Part shown: in pieces, positions 1 through 7,847 of the stretch
Layout of the letters: each line of letters starts with the position of its first letter
How positions within the stretch are numbered: position 1 is the stretch's first letter
From: Coemansia sp. RSA 1804
Taxonomy: Eukaryota > Kickxellomycota > Kickxellomycetes > Kickxellales > Kickxellaceae
Direction of reading: 5' to 3'
DNA: 10,622 nt
Assembly (NCBI GenBank): GCA_027578815.1
Contig: JANBTH010000852.1
Span: forward strand, 1 to 10,622
Notes under the pieces: generated by a model
The model's input: only the letters and a program-made list of their open reading frames with translations
What the model was told of the DNA's origin: nothing
Databases searched by the model: none
Program-made: the position numbers and the translations under genes

Positions 1-947
1 CTGTGGAATGTCACTTGTCAGCATGCTGAGTTCGTTCTGCAAAATAAGCAACGCCTGCTTAAGCTTGCGCGCTTCCAAAAGCTCGAGGAATTGCTGACGC
101 TTAATGATAAATAGCGCTGCCTACAGTCGAATTGATTAATCCAACAATTCAACATGTTAGTATGCCAGATAATACTCTAGCGTACTTTAATAAAGACAAA
201 GACTGGGCGAGAATGGCGCTGTAAAGGAAAGATATGGATTGCAATGTGTTGACAGTAATAGAAGAATAAACACAATATGAGCATATGACAGTCACACACA
301 GCGAAAAAGACGGCTCGCATCCAAATGAAAGAGATAGTGAAGCTGAACAATCGACAAAGGCGAGAGAGAGAAACACTGCCATTATCACCACTTTCACGTC
401 AACAGCAACAACCTAATAACAGACAGTGAATAAGCAGACACTATTTACTTACATGTTTTGTTCTCTCAGAGTCAACATCAGAAGCAATAATCGACGGCAT
501 TGCCCTTTCAACATCCGCCCACTTGCCTGCCAACACATTGGCGCGGAATTGTGCAATCGCCTCATCTTCTAATGTATGGCCAGACTCGCGCTGAAGTAAC
601 TCAAAAGTATCAGTAAATCCTCTATCCCGAAGCTCCTGAAGCATTAGCCGCACGACTTGTTCTTCCGAGAACTGCGATTCCCGCAGACAGGTGCGGTTTG
701 CTTGCTGAGACAGGCCTGGGTAGCGCTTCAAAGATCCAAAGTCTTCTGGGCCTGATGAAATGCCTTTGATTTCGGCATGTTCGCTGCCATCACTAGAGCT
801 GCCATTTTCAGACACCGACAACGAGCGTGAGCGGCTGTCTCCGGATATAGACGAACTGATGTTGCCGTTTCTCCTGGAAGAAGATGCACCTCTGTCCAGC
901 GCAGAGCCATTAGTCGGTGGAGACGGGTTATCAAGGGAGAGGGTCAT
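1..947 (-). CDS. Gid7/WDR26-like LisH-CTLH protein, 5' part (join 453-947 and 1-120), 3' end beyond the window
   Basis: In this family, LisH and CTLH helices precede a WD40 propeller and the protein is a scaffold of the GID/CTLH ubiquitin ligase. Exon 1 (947-453) encodes 165 residues: a Ser-rich, probably disordered N-terminus (to about residue 90), then LisH at about 95-127 (VVRLMLQELRDRGF, then LLQRESG) and the start of CTLH (FRANVLAGKWADVERAM). Exon 2 (120-1) adds 40 residues that continue CTLH (FLELLEARKLKQALLILQNE). Both exons join in phase 0 and align with WDR26 order, which supports the splice. The WD40 repeats would lie beyond position 1. I chose the ATG at 947 because it is the first in-frame ATG, but the frame stays open upstream to a stop at 1089-1091 and includes a basic PKRKRG stretch, so an upstream coding exon is possible. 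The family call is strong; choosing between Gid7 and WDR26 naming needs the propeller. Confidence 0.85.
121..452 (-). other. Intron of the WDR26-like gene (332 nt, phase 0)
   Basis: On the minus strand the donor is GTAAGT (452-447) and the acceptor ends in GTAG (AG at 122-121). A perfect TACTAAC branch-point sequence lies at 162-156, about 35 nt before the acceptor. Removing this stretch joins two blocks of one LisH-CTLH protein without breaking frame. I see no snoRNA boxes or other gene inside it. Confidence 0.9.
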
Positions 948-1544
948 TGGTTTTTGAGTCCCAGATATAGCACAAGTGTTTGAAGTTCCCTCGGGCTTTT
1001 GCTGTTTGGTTGGCCGCTGAGAATCCACCGCGACCCCTAAGCCCCGCTTGCGCTTCGGAGTCCTTTGAGAGTTGCCTAGAATCTTTGCTTATTTTGTCTC
1101 GATGCCACTAAAAGAACCAAAAAAAATAAAGGAAGAAGAACAGGAAGGTCTTGTATCCTAGCCAAGCAGCAGGATTCTCCTTAATACACAGTGCAACAAG
1201 AAGGCGCAAAAGTGGCAGAGCAACATTGAGGTTCTGTGGAGTGTCACCAAGGGTGCTTACCTTTTACAAATGAAAGAGTGGCATTCAAAATCCAAAACAG
1301 TAAAGGGAGATTGCAAGTGCCACCAAAGTCGACAAAAGTCAGCAGTGCTTTGGGTAAGTAGGCTGGGGGGCTAGAACAGCTTGCGAATGCAGCAGGCGAA
1401 TAATATAAAATGAACAAGGTTTAATTGAAAGAATGCTATGCTAGCAAGCGCAAACACACGTCGACAGGCGAGAGTTGACTTGCGAATTGCTACAAAGACG
1501 GAGAAAAGTTTGCAAGAGAAGCACAAATGAAAGGAAGTGGGTAT

Positions 1545-1571
1545 AGTAATAATAAGAATAATAAGAATGAG
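1545..1571. repeat. Imperfect AAT/AAG trinucleotide repeat
   Basis: A run of AAT and AAG triplets on the plus strand within the purine-rich stretch upstream of the WDR26-like gene. It is a simple-sequence tract with no coding meaning that I can see. Confidence 0.6.
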
Positions 1572-1611
1572 CTAATTGAACAAGAAAGGTTGGTAAACGG
1601 GAGAAACCCAG

Positions 1612-1629
1612 CACCAGAAACACCAGAAA
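1612..1629. repeat. Perfect 9-bp tandem duplication (CACCAGAAA x2)
   Basis: CACCAGAAA occurs at 1612-1620 and again immediately after at 1621-1629. This looks like a slippage-type duplication in non-coding DNA. Confidence 0.7.
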
Positions 1630-2281
1630 GAAAGATGAGTGGAGAGGAAAGCCACTCAAGGCATAAACGCACGCAAAGCTTGAGCAGGAAAAAGATGTCT
1701 CACGCCTGGGCGAGAGTGTGGGCCGAGCCACCAAAGCGTTGGCCAGCGTTAGAAGCAGATCCAATCAAAGTTACCGAAAGTGCAGGAATCTATCTGATTC
1801 TGGCACGCTACCAGCAGCACCTACATCCTTCCGTGGGTTGTTTCACCATTCCAGTATCAAGAGCGGACAGAGCTGTTGCTAAACGCCTGCTGTGACCGAC
1901 CCCACGGGCAAGCTAGGCAACTGTATGCGTTTACACGGCTAACATAATGCGATTGATGACAAAAGATCGGACAAGAGCACACAGTCCGTCGAATCCAGAT
2001 CAGCGAGAAGCCGCGTAGAGCTATGCAGAATGATCTGGCACCTGGCGCATGGGCGATTGCAAAGGGATCAACGAGTGGCACAGTAGATCCATCATGTGTT
2101 TCAGCCAACATAGGCACGTGGGGTAAGAGCCTAGAAATTGGCGGGGTTTGCAGGAATCGGTGGAAAGGCAGACAAGCATGGCCGAATTGGCCAGATCAGC
2201 ACATGATATTGCAGAAAAACAGAAAGAGAAAACGAGATGGCAAAAGAAAAGCAAGGAAACAAGAGGAGTACGCAGCTGGAG

Positions 2282-4444
2282 CTAGGCCCCAACGCGCTGA
2301 ATAAGCATTCTCTGGCTCTTGAACTGCAGCGTCTCCTGGCGAACAAGCAGGTACAGCGCCCTGTCGACTGAGTGGGCAGAGAAGCCCTGGGCGGTAAAGT
2401 CGTTCTTGATGGCACGCACAGACACCTGCGAGCCGATCGGAAGACGGCGGCGGATCTCTTGCTCGACTCGGCGCATCTCGGCAGACAGATCCGACCGCGT
2501 GGAGCCGTCGCCCTGGCCGCTCTGTACAGCATCCATGGTTGACATGCGGAAGAGACGAATTGCCTCATCCACGTGCTCAATGTTAGCTACAGGCGCCAGC
2601 GTCATCTTGGCAAGCGACTCGGTGATGCGCACAACGGCCTCAAGCTGGCGGACGGTAATTGGAATGACCGAGCGCTCCGTCGAATCGCGCTCCATATTCC
2701 ACAGCTGCGCGCGCATGGCAACAAAGAAACTGCTCAGCTTCTCCGCTGCCTCAGCAGACAGACGAGGCGCACACCGCTCCTTACAGTAGGCAATGTAGCG
2801 GCGCATGGTTTCCAGATCCAGCTCGCCACCCTCGACCTCCACCGCAGCGCGCGTAGCATGCACCTGCATGACGTGGCGCGCAATGGTTTGGTCGCGCTGC
2901 TCGTTGTGCTCGTCCTTGACAATGAAAATCATGTCAAAACGCGACAGAATTGTGGTCTGGAAGTCGATGTTCTCGCCCGGCGCCTTTGTGTCGTCATAGC
3001 GCCCGAAAAGAGGGTTGGCTGCAGCAAGCACGGAAGAGCGCGCATTGAGAATCGTGGTGATTCCGGCCTTGGCAATCGAAATGGTCTGCTGCTCCATCGC
3101 TTCGTGGATTGCAACGCGGTCCTCATCGCGCATCTTGTCGAACTCGTCAATGCATACCACGCCTCCATCTGCCAGTACCATTGCGCCGCCCTCAAGATAG
3201 AACTCGCGCGATGCTGGATCCTTGATTACCGACGCTGTCAGCCCAGCCGCGCTGCTTCCTTTGCCTGACGTGTATATTGAGATGGGTGACACCTTTTCAA
3301 CAAACTTCAGCAGCTGGCTCTTGGCCGTACCAGGGTCGCCAAGAAGCAGCACATTGATGTCTCCGCGGAGACGCATGCCGTCGGGAAGCGCCTTCTTTGA
3401 CCCGCCAAACAAAAGACATGAAACCGCCTTCTTGATATCCTCGTTTCCGTAGATCGACGGCGCAATGCTGCTGGAGAATTTGTTGTATATGTCTGGACTG
3501 CGCGACAGCGCCACAAACTCGTGTTCCTCGGCCGGAGTGAACACACGCTTGGTGAAGCTATTGCCGCTCTTGTTGATCTCAATCCCAACAACCCGAAGAT
3601 AGGGCTGGCGGATGGCCACAGCGTTCGAGCCCTTCATGCTCCTGCTCTGGTAGACAGTAAAAATGCCTGTGATCGTAACGCGCGAGCCTGGGAACACTTT
3701 GTTGGTCAGGTTTCGGTCGGCGCTCATTGCTATGTGGCGAGGCAGCTCGCCCACAGGAATCAGATCCGGCGCCTCCTGCACCTTGAGAGTCTGCTGGTCA
3801 ACAAAGGTGCACTTGTCTGTCATTATTTCAAACGGATCCAGCGGGCACCTTTCGCTGTTAGCAACCTGCTCGCGGTCGCACACTCTGGGGATCTGCACTC
3901 CCGAAAACCCGCCTCCCACGGGCATCAGCTTTGTGTGGCGGCAGCTGCGGCACTGCAGGAGAACCGATGTCGCCTTCGAAGCCAAGGACGACGCACCAAT
4001 CACGATTCCAGACACACAGACCAGCTTGGATATGTGGCTAGAGCCCAGTTCGCGGATGTTGACGATGTTTGTGTTGGAACGCAGCGTGACCTGTATCTCT
4101 GGCACTTCCTGCAGACCCTCCGAGCCAGGTGCAACAATCCTGCGTGCGCTGTTGCGTGCTGCCAGCTCAAACAGAGGCAAAATATCCGACGGATGGCTGA
4201 CAAGCTGCTGCGATAGTGACTCGTCAAAGCTCGCCACGTCCTGCAGGTTGACATTCAGTACGCTCTCGCCTATCGCCAGATTCTGACGCAGCTGGTCGCG
4301 GTACACAAACACACTGTCATCGCGGAAGTTTTGGATAAAGTCATACAGTGTCTGTTGGAGCTTCGAGCGGTCGTTCTTGACCTCCTCGCCCTTGTGCACG
4401 TTGCGTGTGTACACCTTGCCTGCGTCCCAGCCTTGTCCAGACAT
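2282..4444 (-). CDS. MCM5: DNA replication licensing factor MCM5 (720 aa, single exon)
   Basis: A subunit of the MCM2-7 hexamer, the ATPase motor of the eukaryotic replicative helicase, loaded at origins in G1 and activated with Cdc45 and GINS in the nucleus. The N-terminal domain carries a C4 zinc finger (C165, C168, C189, C200) followed by the MCM5-typical CPLDPFEIM. The AAA+ core shows Walker A GDPGTAKS (369-376), Walker B CIDEFDKM (431-438), sensor 1 AANP (475-478) and the arginine finger SRFD (501-504). A winged-helix-like C-terminus spans about 655-716. At 720 residues it matches the family (roughly 730-775) with no missing part. The ATG at 4444 has A at -3 and is followed by a conserved-looking N-terminus; the stop is TAG at 2284-2282. 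No intron is needed. It lies upstream of the WDR26-like gene on the same strand. Confidence 0.98.
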   Translation of the reverse strand: MSGQGWDAGKVYTRNVHKGEEVKNDRSKLQQTLYDFIQNFRDDSVFVYRDQLRQNLAIGESVLNVNLQDVASFDESLSQQLVSHPSDILPLFELAARNSARRIVAPGSEGLQEVPEIQVTLRSNTNIVNIRELGSSHISKLVCVSGIVIGASSLASKATSVLLQCRSCRHTKLMPVGGGFSGVQIPRVCDREQVANSERCPLDPFEIMTDKCTFVDQQTLKVQEAPDLIPVGELPRHIAMSADRNLTNKVFPGSRVTITGIFTVYQSRSMKGSNAVAIRQPYLRVVGIEINKSGNSFTKRVFTPAEEHEFVALSRSPDIYNKFSSSIAPSIYGNEDIKKAVSCLLFGGSKKALPDGMRLRGDINVLLLGDPGTAKSQLLKFVEKVSPISIYTSGKGSSAAGLTASVIKDPASREFYLEGGAMVLADGGVVCIDEFDKMRDEDRVAIHEAMEQQTISIAKAGITTILNARSSVLAAANPLFGRYDDTKAPGENIDFQTTILSRFDMIFIVKDEHNEQRDQTIARHVMQVHATRAAVEVEGGELDLETMRRYIAYCKERCAPRLSAEAAEKLSSFFVAMRAQLWNMERDSTERSVIPITVRQLEAVVRITESLAKMTLAPVANIEHVDEAIRLFRMSTMDAVQSGQGDGSTRSDLSAEMRRVEQEIRRRLPIGSQVSVRAIKNDFTAQGFSAHSVDRALYLLVRQETLQFKSQRMLIQRVGA

Positions 4445-4536
4445 ACTGCGTTTGCTCTTGTTGGTATATACTAATAGTCAATTCGGTCGCCTCGTCACTC
4501 AAAGGACGCAAAACAAACGGTAAATAAATAAATAGC

Positions 4537-4546
4537 TTTTCGCGTT
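4537..4546. promoter_or_regulatory. MBF/E2F-like CGCG element upstream of MCM5
   Basis: TTTTCGCGTT on the plus strand (AACGCGAAAA on the gene strand), about 93-102 bp before the MCM5 start codon. MCM genes are G1/S-regulated, through MCB-type ACGCG elements in yeasts and TTTSGCGC-type E2F sites in animals. The motif and position fit; function is inferred from one short match. Confidence 0.4.
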
Positions 4547-4755
4547 CAGAGTGCAGAAGCGGAAGTGAGAGAACAGCGGAGAGAAAGGTTGACGCCAAAT
4601 AAAAACCTGCCCATGTTGTTATGTTTACATTAATTTTTTCAGCATGCTTTTGATTGCTGCTCTGATCTCAAGCTAAACAGATCTCAAATCATGAGCAGTC
4701 CCAAGCATGAAGCCTGCAAGTGCTGCTGCTACTGCGTTTTATAGCAGGGTCGTGT

Positions 4756-4761
4756 TTTATT
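4756..4761 (-). terminator. AATAAA poly(A) signal of RPL15
   Basis: TTTATT on the plus strand reads AATAAA on the gene strand, about 112 nt past the RPL15 stop. It is a canonical hexamer in the expected place. Confidence 0.5.
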
Positions 4762-4872
4762 CATGACAGCACAAATGCGAGAAAAAAACTAGCACAATCG
4801 ACAACAGAGCAACAACGAACTGAGTTTTGCATGCTGTCAAGAAGCACCCACGCACGCCTGAGAATACTACGC

Positions 4873-5916
4873 TTAGCGGTAGCGAGGCAGCGACAGGGTG
4901 TTGTTGCGCTTCCAGTTGTGGTAGCGACCTCCACCACGGGTGTTGTTGTAGAGATGACCCTTGGCAATGCCGCGGCTCTTGCGGCCAGCCGAGGTGAGTC
5001 CACGGGCCTCGCGGCGCTTCTGAACAGCCTTTGCGATCCAGTTGATGCGAGGGTCGCGGCGGATGCCCTTGTGCGATGGATCGACAAGAATGACCTCGTA
5101 GAACTTGAAGGTCGAGTCCTGGTTGACCCAGTACGAGTTCAGCACACGCAGGTTAGCGCAGCGCTTGCCGACACGCTGCTCGGCAACGGCGCGCTTCGAC
5201 TTCTGCAGCTTGAGCTCGTTAATACCCTGGTGCACGGGCTTACCGTAGACCTGGCCCTTGGGGTTGGGGCGCTTGCGGTTACCACGGCGGATGCGAATGC
5301 GGTAAACAACGTAGCCCTGCTTGGCCTTGTATCCCAGGCGACGGGCCTTGTCAGGACGCGACGGGCGCGAGGCACGATGAATAGCATTCAGCTGCCTAGC
5401 GTCATCAACCCCATAATATCACATACAAATTGGTGCAAAAGAAAACATGGACAGATAGAGAGAGACATTGCTCCTGGTTCAATGTTAACAAAGCCATCAA
5501 TGCCAAACGCGAAGAGTAGTCATCGGAACAAGGGCCAGTATAAGCGCCTCAACTATGCCAGTTCAGTTGGAACGACATAGTTGGTAAAATGCAGCGGGTC
5601 TAAAAAAAACTCCAGCAGTACATCTCTGCGCTGCTCAAGGTTTTGTGGACACTGTGCTCGCAAATTTTGATGTAGCCGCAGCTCCGTGTTCAGGACACTA
5701 ACCATATCGCAGCTACACCAAGCCCAAGTTACCTAGCAATGGCACCGAGACCCTGATTAACCCTCCCTACAAATACAGAGAATCCATGCATCAAGCGACG
5801 CTGTCATTGATCAAGACACCTTACCTGTACTCCCAGCAGCGAACGCGCAGAAGGAAGCGCATGACATCCGACTGCTTCTTCTTGGTGAGCTCCTCGAGAT
5901 ACTTGTATGCACCCAT
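4873..5916 (-). CDS. RPL15: 60S ribosomal protein L15 / eL15 (204 aa; join 5825-5916 and 4873-5395)
   Basis: A structural protein of the cytosolic large ribosomal subunit. Exon 1 (5916-5825) gives 30 codons plus AG: MGAYKYLEELTKKKQ, then FLLRVRCWEY. Exon 2 starts at 5395 with G, completing Arg31, and continues through RPDKARRLGYKAKQGY, VLNSYWVNQDST, GLTSAGRKSRGI and the terminal NTLSLPRYR. The spliced length of 204 residues equals the human protein exactly, and the frame closes without adjustment. The start ATG at 5916 is preceded by GGAAAA. The protein is strongly basic, as expected. It is transcribed divergently from deoxyhypusine synthase, with 664 bp between start codons. A 286-codon frame on the opposite strand is only a shadow of this GC-rich gene. 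Confidence 0.98.
5396..5824 (-). other. RPL15 intron (429 nt, after codon 30, phase 2)
   Basis: The donor is GTAAGG at 5824-5819 and the acceptor is CTAG ending at 5396. Splicing restores the universally conserved Arg31-Gln32. At 429 nt it is longer than the other intron in the window (332 nt) and nearly as long as the coding exons. It contains a small nested stem structure around 5671-5717 (see findings) but no clear C/D boxes. Confidence 0.93.
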
Positions 5917-6063
5917 TTTTCCTAGTTACGCGTCCTATAGTTTGTAGATATCGCACATTTGCATCATTGCCATTTGCCAAGAAAAAAAAAGAGATTCGCA
6001 ATTCACGTAGAATTTAGTTTTGTTTTGCTATCTGCTGTTATGTCTAGCCTGGTTAAAATTGTG

Positions 6064-6152
6064 ATGGATGCGGGTTGTTGCTAATGGATGCGGCCTGAAT
6101 CCATCCCTTTTCCAACCAAATGTCTCTCCTTTTGGATGCGCTAAAGATGCGC
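6064..6152. repeat. Repeated GGATGCG promoter motif (four copies)
   Basis: ATGGATGCGG occurs exactly at 6064-6073 and 6084-6093, start to start 20 bp. A third copy, TGGATGCG, is at 6133-6140, and a degenerate fourth, AGATGCGC, at 6145-6152; the GATGCG cores of these two are 11 bp apart. All four point the same way. Toward RPL15 they read CGCATCCA, about 150-235 bp before its ATG. Confidence 0.6.
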
Positions 6153-6521
6153 ACGAGTCTTCTCAATTCGGTAGGGAGTAGCTGAATCGATAGACAGGTG
6201 CGCCGAATACTAAACTACCAATACGTGCCTTTAAACGATTTTAAAAAGAAATATAATTTCTGATATGGGAAAGGAAGGAAAGTTTCAAAGCAGTATGCAG
6301 TACACCTCAATCTCATCGGCATTTGGCTGGAGAATCCGCGAGATTCACGTTGAATTTTGAAGCTACAGCATCAAAAAATTGGCATATTTCCTTGAAAAAC
6401 AAAGTACGCTATTAATTTAATCACCTCGCTATCTGATCTGTCACGGATCTTGGGGACTAGAAAAAAGGGGTTGCTGGTGTTTTTGGCTCTTTGCCGTTTT
6501 TCTCTTGCTCAGCACCATTAG

Positions 6522-6527
6522 TATATA
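6522..6527 (+). promoter_or_regulatory. TATA box of deoxyhypusine synthase
   Basis: TATATA within GTATATATC, 54-59 bp before the ATG at 6581, followed at once by a pyrimidine tract (about 6529-6541) that could contain the transcription start. Spacing is right for a short 5' leader. Confidence 0.45.
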
Positions 6528-6580
6528 TCTTTTTTTCTTCCATCACTCTTCTTTGCATCAAGCCCGGAAGGAACTTTGAA

Positions 6581-7681
6581 ATGTCGGCTCACAATTTAGA
6601 TTCTGCCACAAAGAATGTCTCTGTCCCTGATATGGCCACTGCGGCTGTTCTTGTAAAGTCTAACTTTTCATCTGAAGGTTCAAAGATCATCAAGGGCTAT
6701 GACTTTGAGGATGGCGTGGATTATAGTGCGCTCCTCGATTCCTACATGTCTACCGGGTTCCAGGCTTCACATTTTGGTCGTGCGGTTGAGATTATCAATC
6801 ATATGCGTGCGTGGAGGCTGTCAGATGAGCCGGTAACCGATCTTGACGCCGAGGAAGACCGACAGCCAGAGTACCGCGCAAACGTAAAGTGCAAAATCTT
6901 TCTAGGATACACATCCAACCTCGTCTCCAGCGGTATTCGTGAGACCATAAAGTATCTCGTGAAGAACAAGCATGTGGATGTGCTTGTCTCTTCTGCTGGC
7001 GGCATTGAAGAGGACTTTATAAAGTGCTTGGGGTCGACGTATCTGGGCAGCTTTAGCATGAAAGGCAAAGAACTGCGCGCAAATGGGCTCAACCGCATTG
7101 GCAATCTGATTGTTCCCAACGACAACTACTGCAAATTTGAGGACTGGATAGTTCCTATATTCGATCAGATGCTTGCTGAGCAGAAAGAACATGGAGTTGT
7201 ATGGACCCCATCAAAGCTGATCCGCAGACTTGGGAAGGAAATTAACCACCCAGACTCTATATACTATTGGGCTTACAAGAACAACATTCCCGTGTATTGT
7301 CCTGCGATTACGGACGGCTCGCTGGGCGACATGCTCTACTTCCATTCTTACCGCAGTCCCGGTCTTGTTGTGGATCTGGTGCAGGATATTCGTGCGGTGA
7401 ATTGCGAGGCAGTGTTTGCAAAGAAGACCGGCGTAATTATACTAGGCGGCGGAATAGTGAAGCACCATATCTGTAACGCAAACCTCATGCGCAATGGCAC
7501 CGACTTTGCTGTGTTTGTGAATACAGCGCAGGAATTTGACGGTAGCGATGCCGGTGCCCGGCCTGACGAGGCTGTCTCGTGGGGAAAGATTAAGGCTGAT
7601 GCCGAGTCTGTCAAGGTATATGCCGATGCATCGCTTGTTTTCCCGCTGCTCGTGGCTCAGACGTTTGCTAAGGACGATTAG
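6581..7681 (+). CDS. DYS1: Deoxyhypusine synthase (366 aa, single exon)
   Basis: A cytosolic NAD-dependent enzyme that transfers the aminobutyl group of spermidine to one lysine of eIF5A, the first step of hypusine formation. Visible family blocks are YTSNLVSSGIRETI (110-123), SAGGIEEDFIKC (138-149), AITDGSLGD (242-250), GGGIVKHHICNANLMRNG (289-306) and EFDGSDAGARPDEAVSWGKI (318-337). The catalytic lysine aligns as K336 (human K329), with H295, N299, D320, D323, E330 and W334 also in place, all offset by 7 from the human enzyme. Length (366) is close to human (369) and yeast (387). The start is the ATG at 6581; the reading frame extends 30 codons upstream but has no ATG there. It is complete and intact, so it should be active. 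It faces the disulfide isomerase gene tail to tail. Confidence 0.98.
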   Translation: MSAHNLDSATKNVSVPDMATAAVLVKSNFSSEGSKIIKGYDFEDGVDYSALLDSYMSTGFQASHFGRAVEIINHMRAWRLSDEPVTDLDAEEDRQPEYRANVKCKIFLGYTSNLVSSGIRETIKYLVKNKHVDVLVSSAGGIEEDFIKCLGSTYLGSFSMKGKELRANGLNRIGNLIVPNDNYCKFEDWIVPIFDQMLAEQKEHGVVWTPSKLIRRLGKEINHPDSIYYWAYKNNIPVYCPAITDGSLGDMLYFHSYRSPGLVVDLVQDIRAVNCEAVFAKKTGVIILGGGIVKHHICNANLMRNGTDFAVFVNTAQEFDGSDAGARPDEAVSWGKIKADAESVKVYADASLVFPLLVAQTFAKDD

Positions 7682-7847
7682 TACACTTTTAGTCAATTAG
7701 ATAACAAGATAGAGCTGATTAAGATGTTTGCCATGTAGCAGCTGCCAACATTTTTTCTTGCACAAAGAGATGATAACTAGAAAACGAGTGGCTACATTGA
7801 TTGTCAAAACATAAATGAGAGAAAAAATAAACGCAGCATTAGCGTGT
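7682..7847. other. Convergent 3' flanks of DYS1 and PDI1
   Basis: Only 166 bp separate two stop codons that face each other, so both 3' UTRs must share this space. I see one canonical plus-strand poly(A) hexamer and none for the minus strand. Confidence 0.7.
7826..7831 (+). terminator. AATAAA poly(A) signal, deoxyhypusine synthase
   Basis: A canonical hexamer 145 nt after the stop and only 17 nt from the stop codon of the opposing gene. Cleavage 10-30 nt downstream would place this mRNA end inside the antisense of the PDI coding end. Confidence 0.45.

Larger units (their letters stand above)
948..2281. other. Intergenic region between MCM5 and the WDR26-like gene
   Basis: About 1.3 kb without a supportable gene. 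It should hold the MCM5 3' UTR (right side) and the promoter and 5' UTR of the WDR26-like gene (left side), both read on the minus strand. The minus strand is pyrimidine-rich over about 1500-1700 and again at 2200-2280, as is common before fungal transcription starts. A pyrimidine tract ending in TTTTAG (about 1140-1108) resembles a splice acceptor, and a GTAAGC at 1260-1255 resembles a donor, so a 5' UTR intron or upstream exon is possible but unproven. Open frames here lack ATG starts or recognisable domains. Confidence 0.6.
4445..4872. promoter_or_regulatory. MCM5 promoter and RPL15 3' flank
   Basis: This 428-bp gap separates two genes on the same strand. The half near 4445 should be the MCM5 promoter. 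It holds a CGCG-containing site (4537-4546), a TAAA tetranucleotide run (4521-4534) and a TATATA-like stretch close to the ATG. The half near 4872 should be the RPL15 3' UTR. No ORF here looks coding. Confidence 0.6.
5917..6580. promoter_or_regulatory. Divergent promoter of RPL15 and deoxyhypusine synthase
   Basis: A 664-bp AT-rich region between two start codons facing away from each other. It has no credible ORF. It contains a repeated GGATGCG motif (6064-6152), an ACGCGT at 5928-5933 just upstream of the RPL15 ATG, a poly-A tract (about 5982-5991), and a TATATA box before the deoxyhypusine synthase start. Shared control of two translation genes is plausible but inferred. Confidence 0.7.

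Noticed and set aside
1108..1263. A 51-codon hydrophobic minus-strand frame ending in a run of Phe, Leu and Trp that looks like a membrane segment
   Set aside because: It has no ATG, and its hydrophobicity comes from a CT-rich tract (TTC, CTT, TTT). A 27-nt gap with GT/AG ends is too short to be an intron joining it to an upstream piece.
1441..1764. A 107-codon minus-strand frame rich in Phe, Leu, Ser and Tyr
   Set aside because: Its composition follows the pyrimidine-rich strand; no domain is visible and it includes a trinucleotide repeat.
1981..2000. GTCGAATCC resembling a tRNA B box
   Set aside because: The flanks do not form a T-arm or acceptor stem, and no A box lies at the right distance.
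2319..4286. Several 150-230 codon plus-strand frames opposite MCM5
   Set aside because: They are shadows of the MCM5 coding sequence, with no domain of their own.
4720..5580. A 286-codon plus-strand open frame across the RPL15 gene
   Set aside because: It is the antisense of RPL15 exon 2 and part of its intron; GC-ending codons suppress stops on the other strand. The protein resembles nothing and the RPL15 reading is exact.
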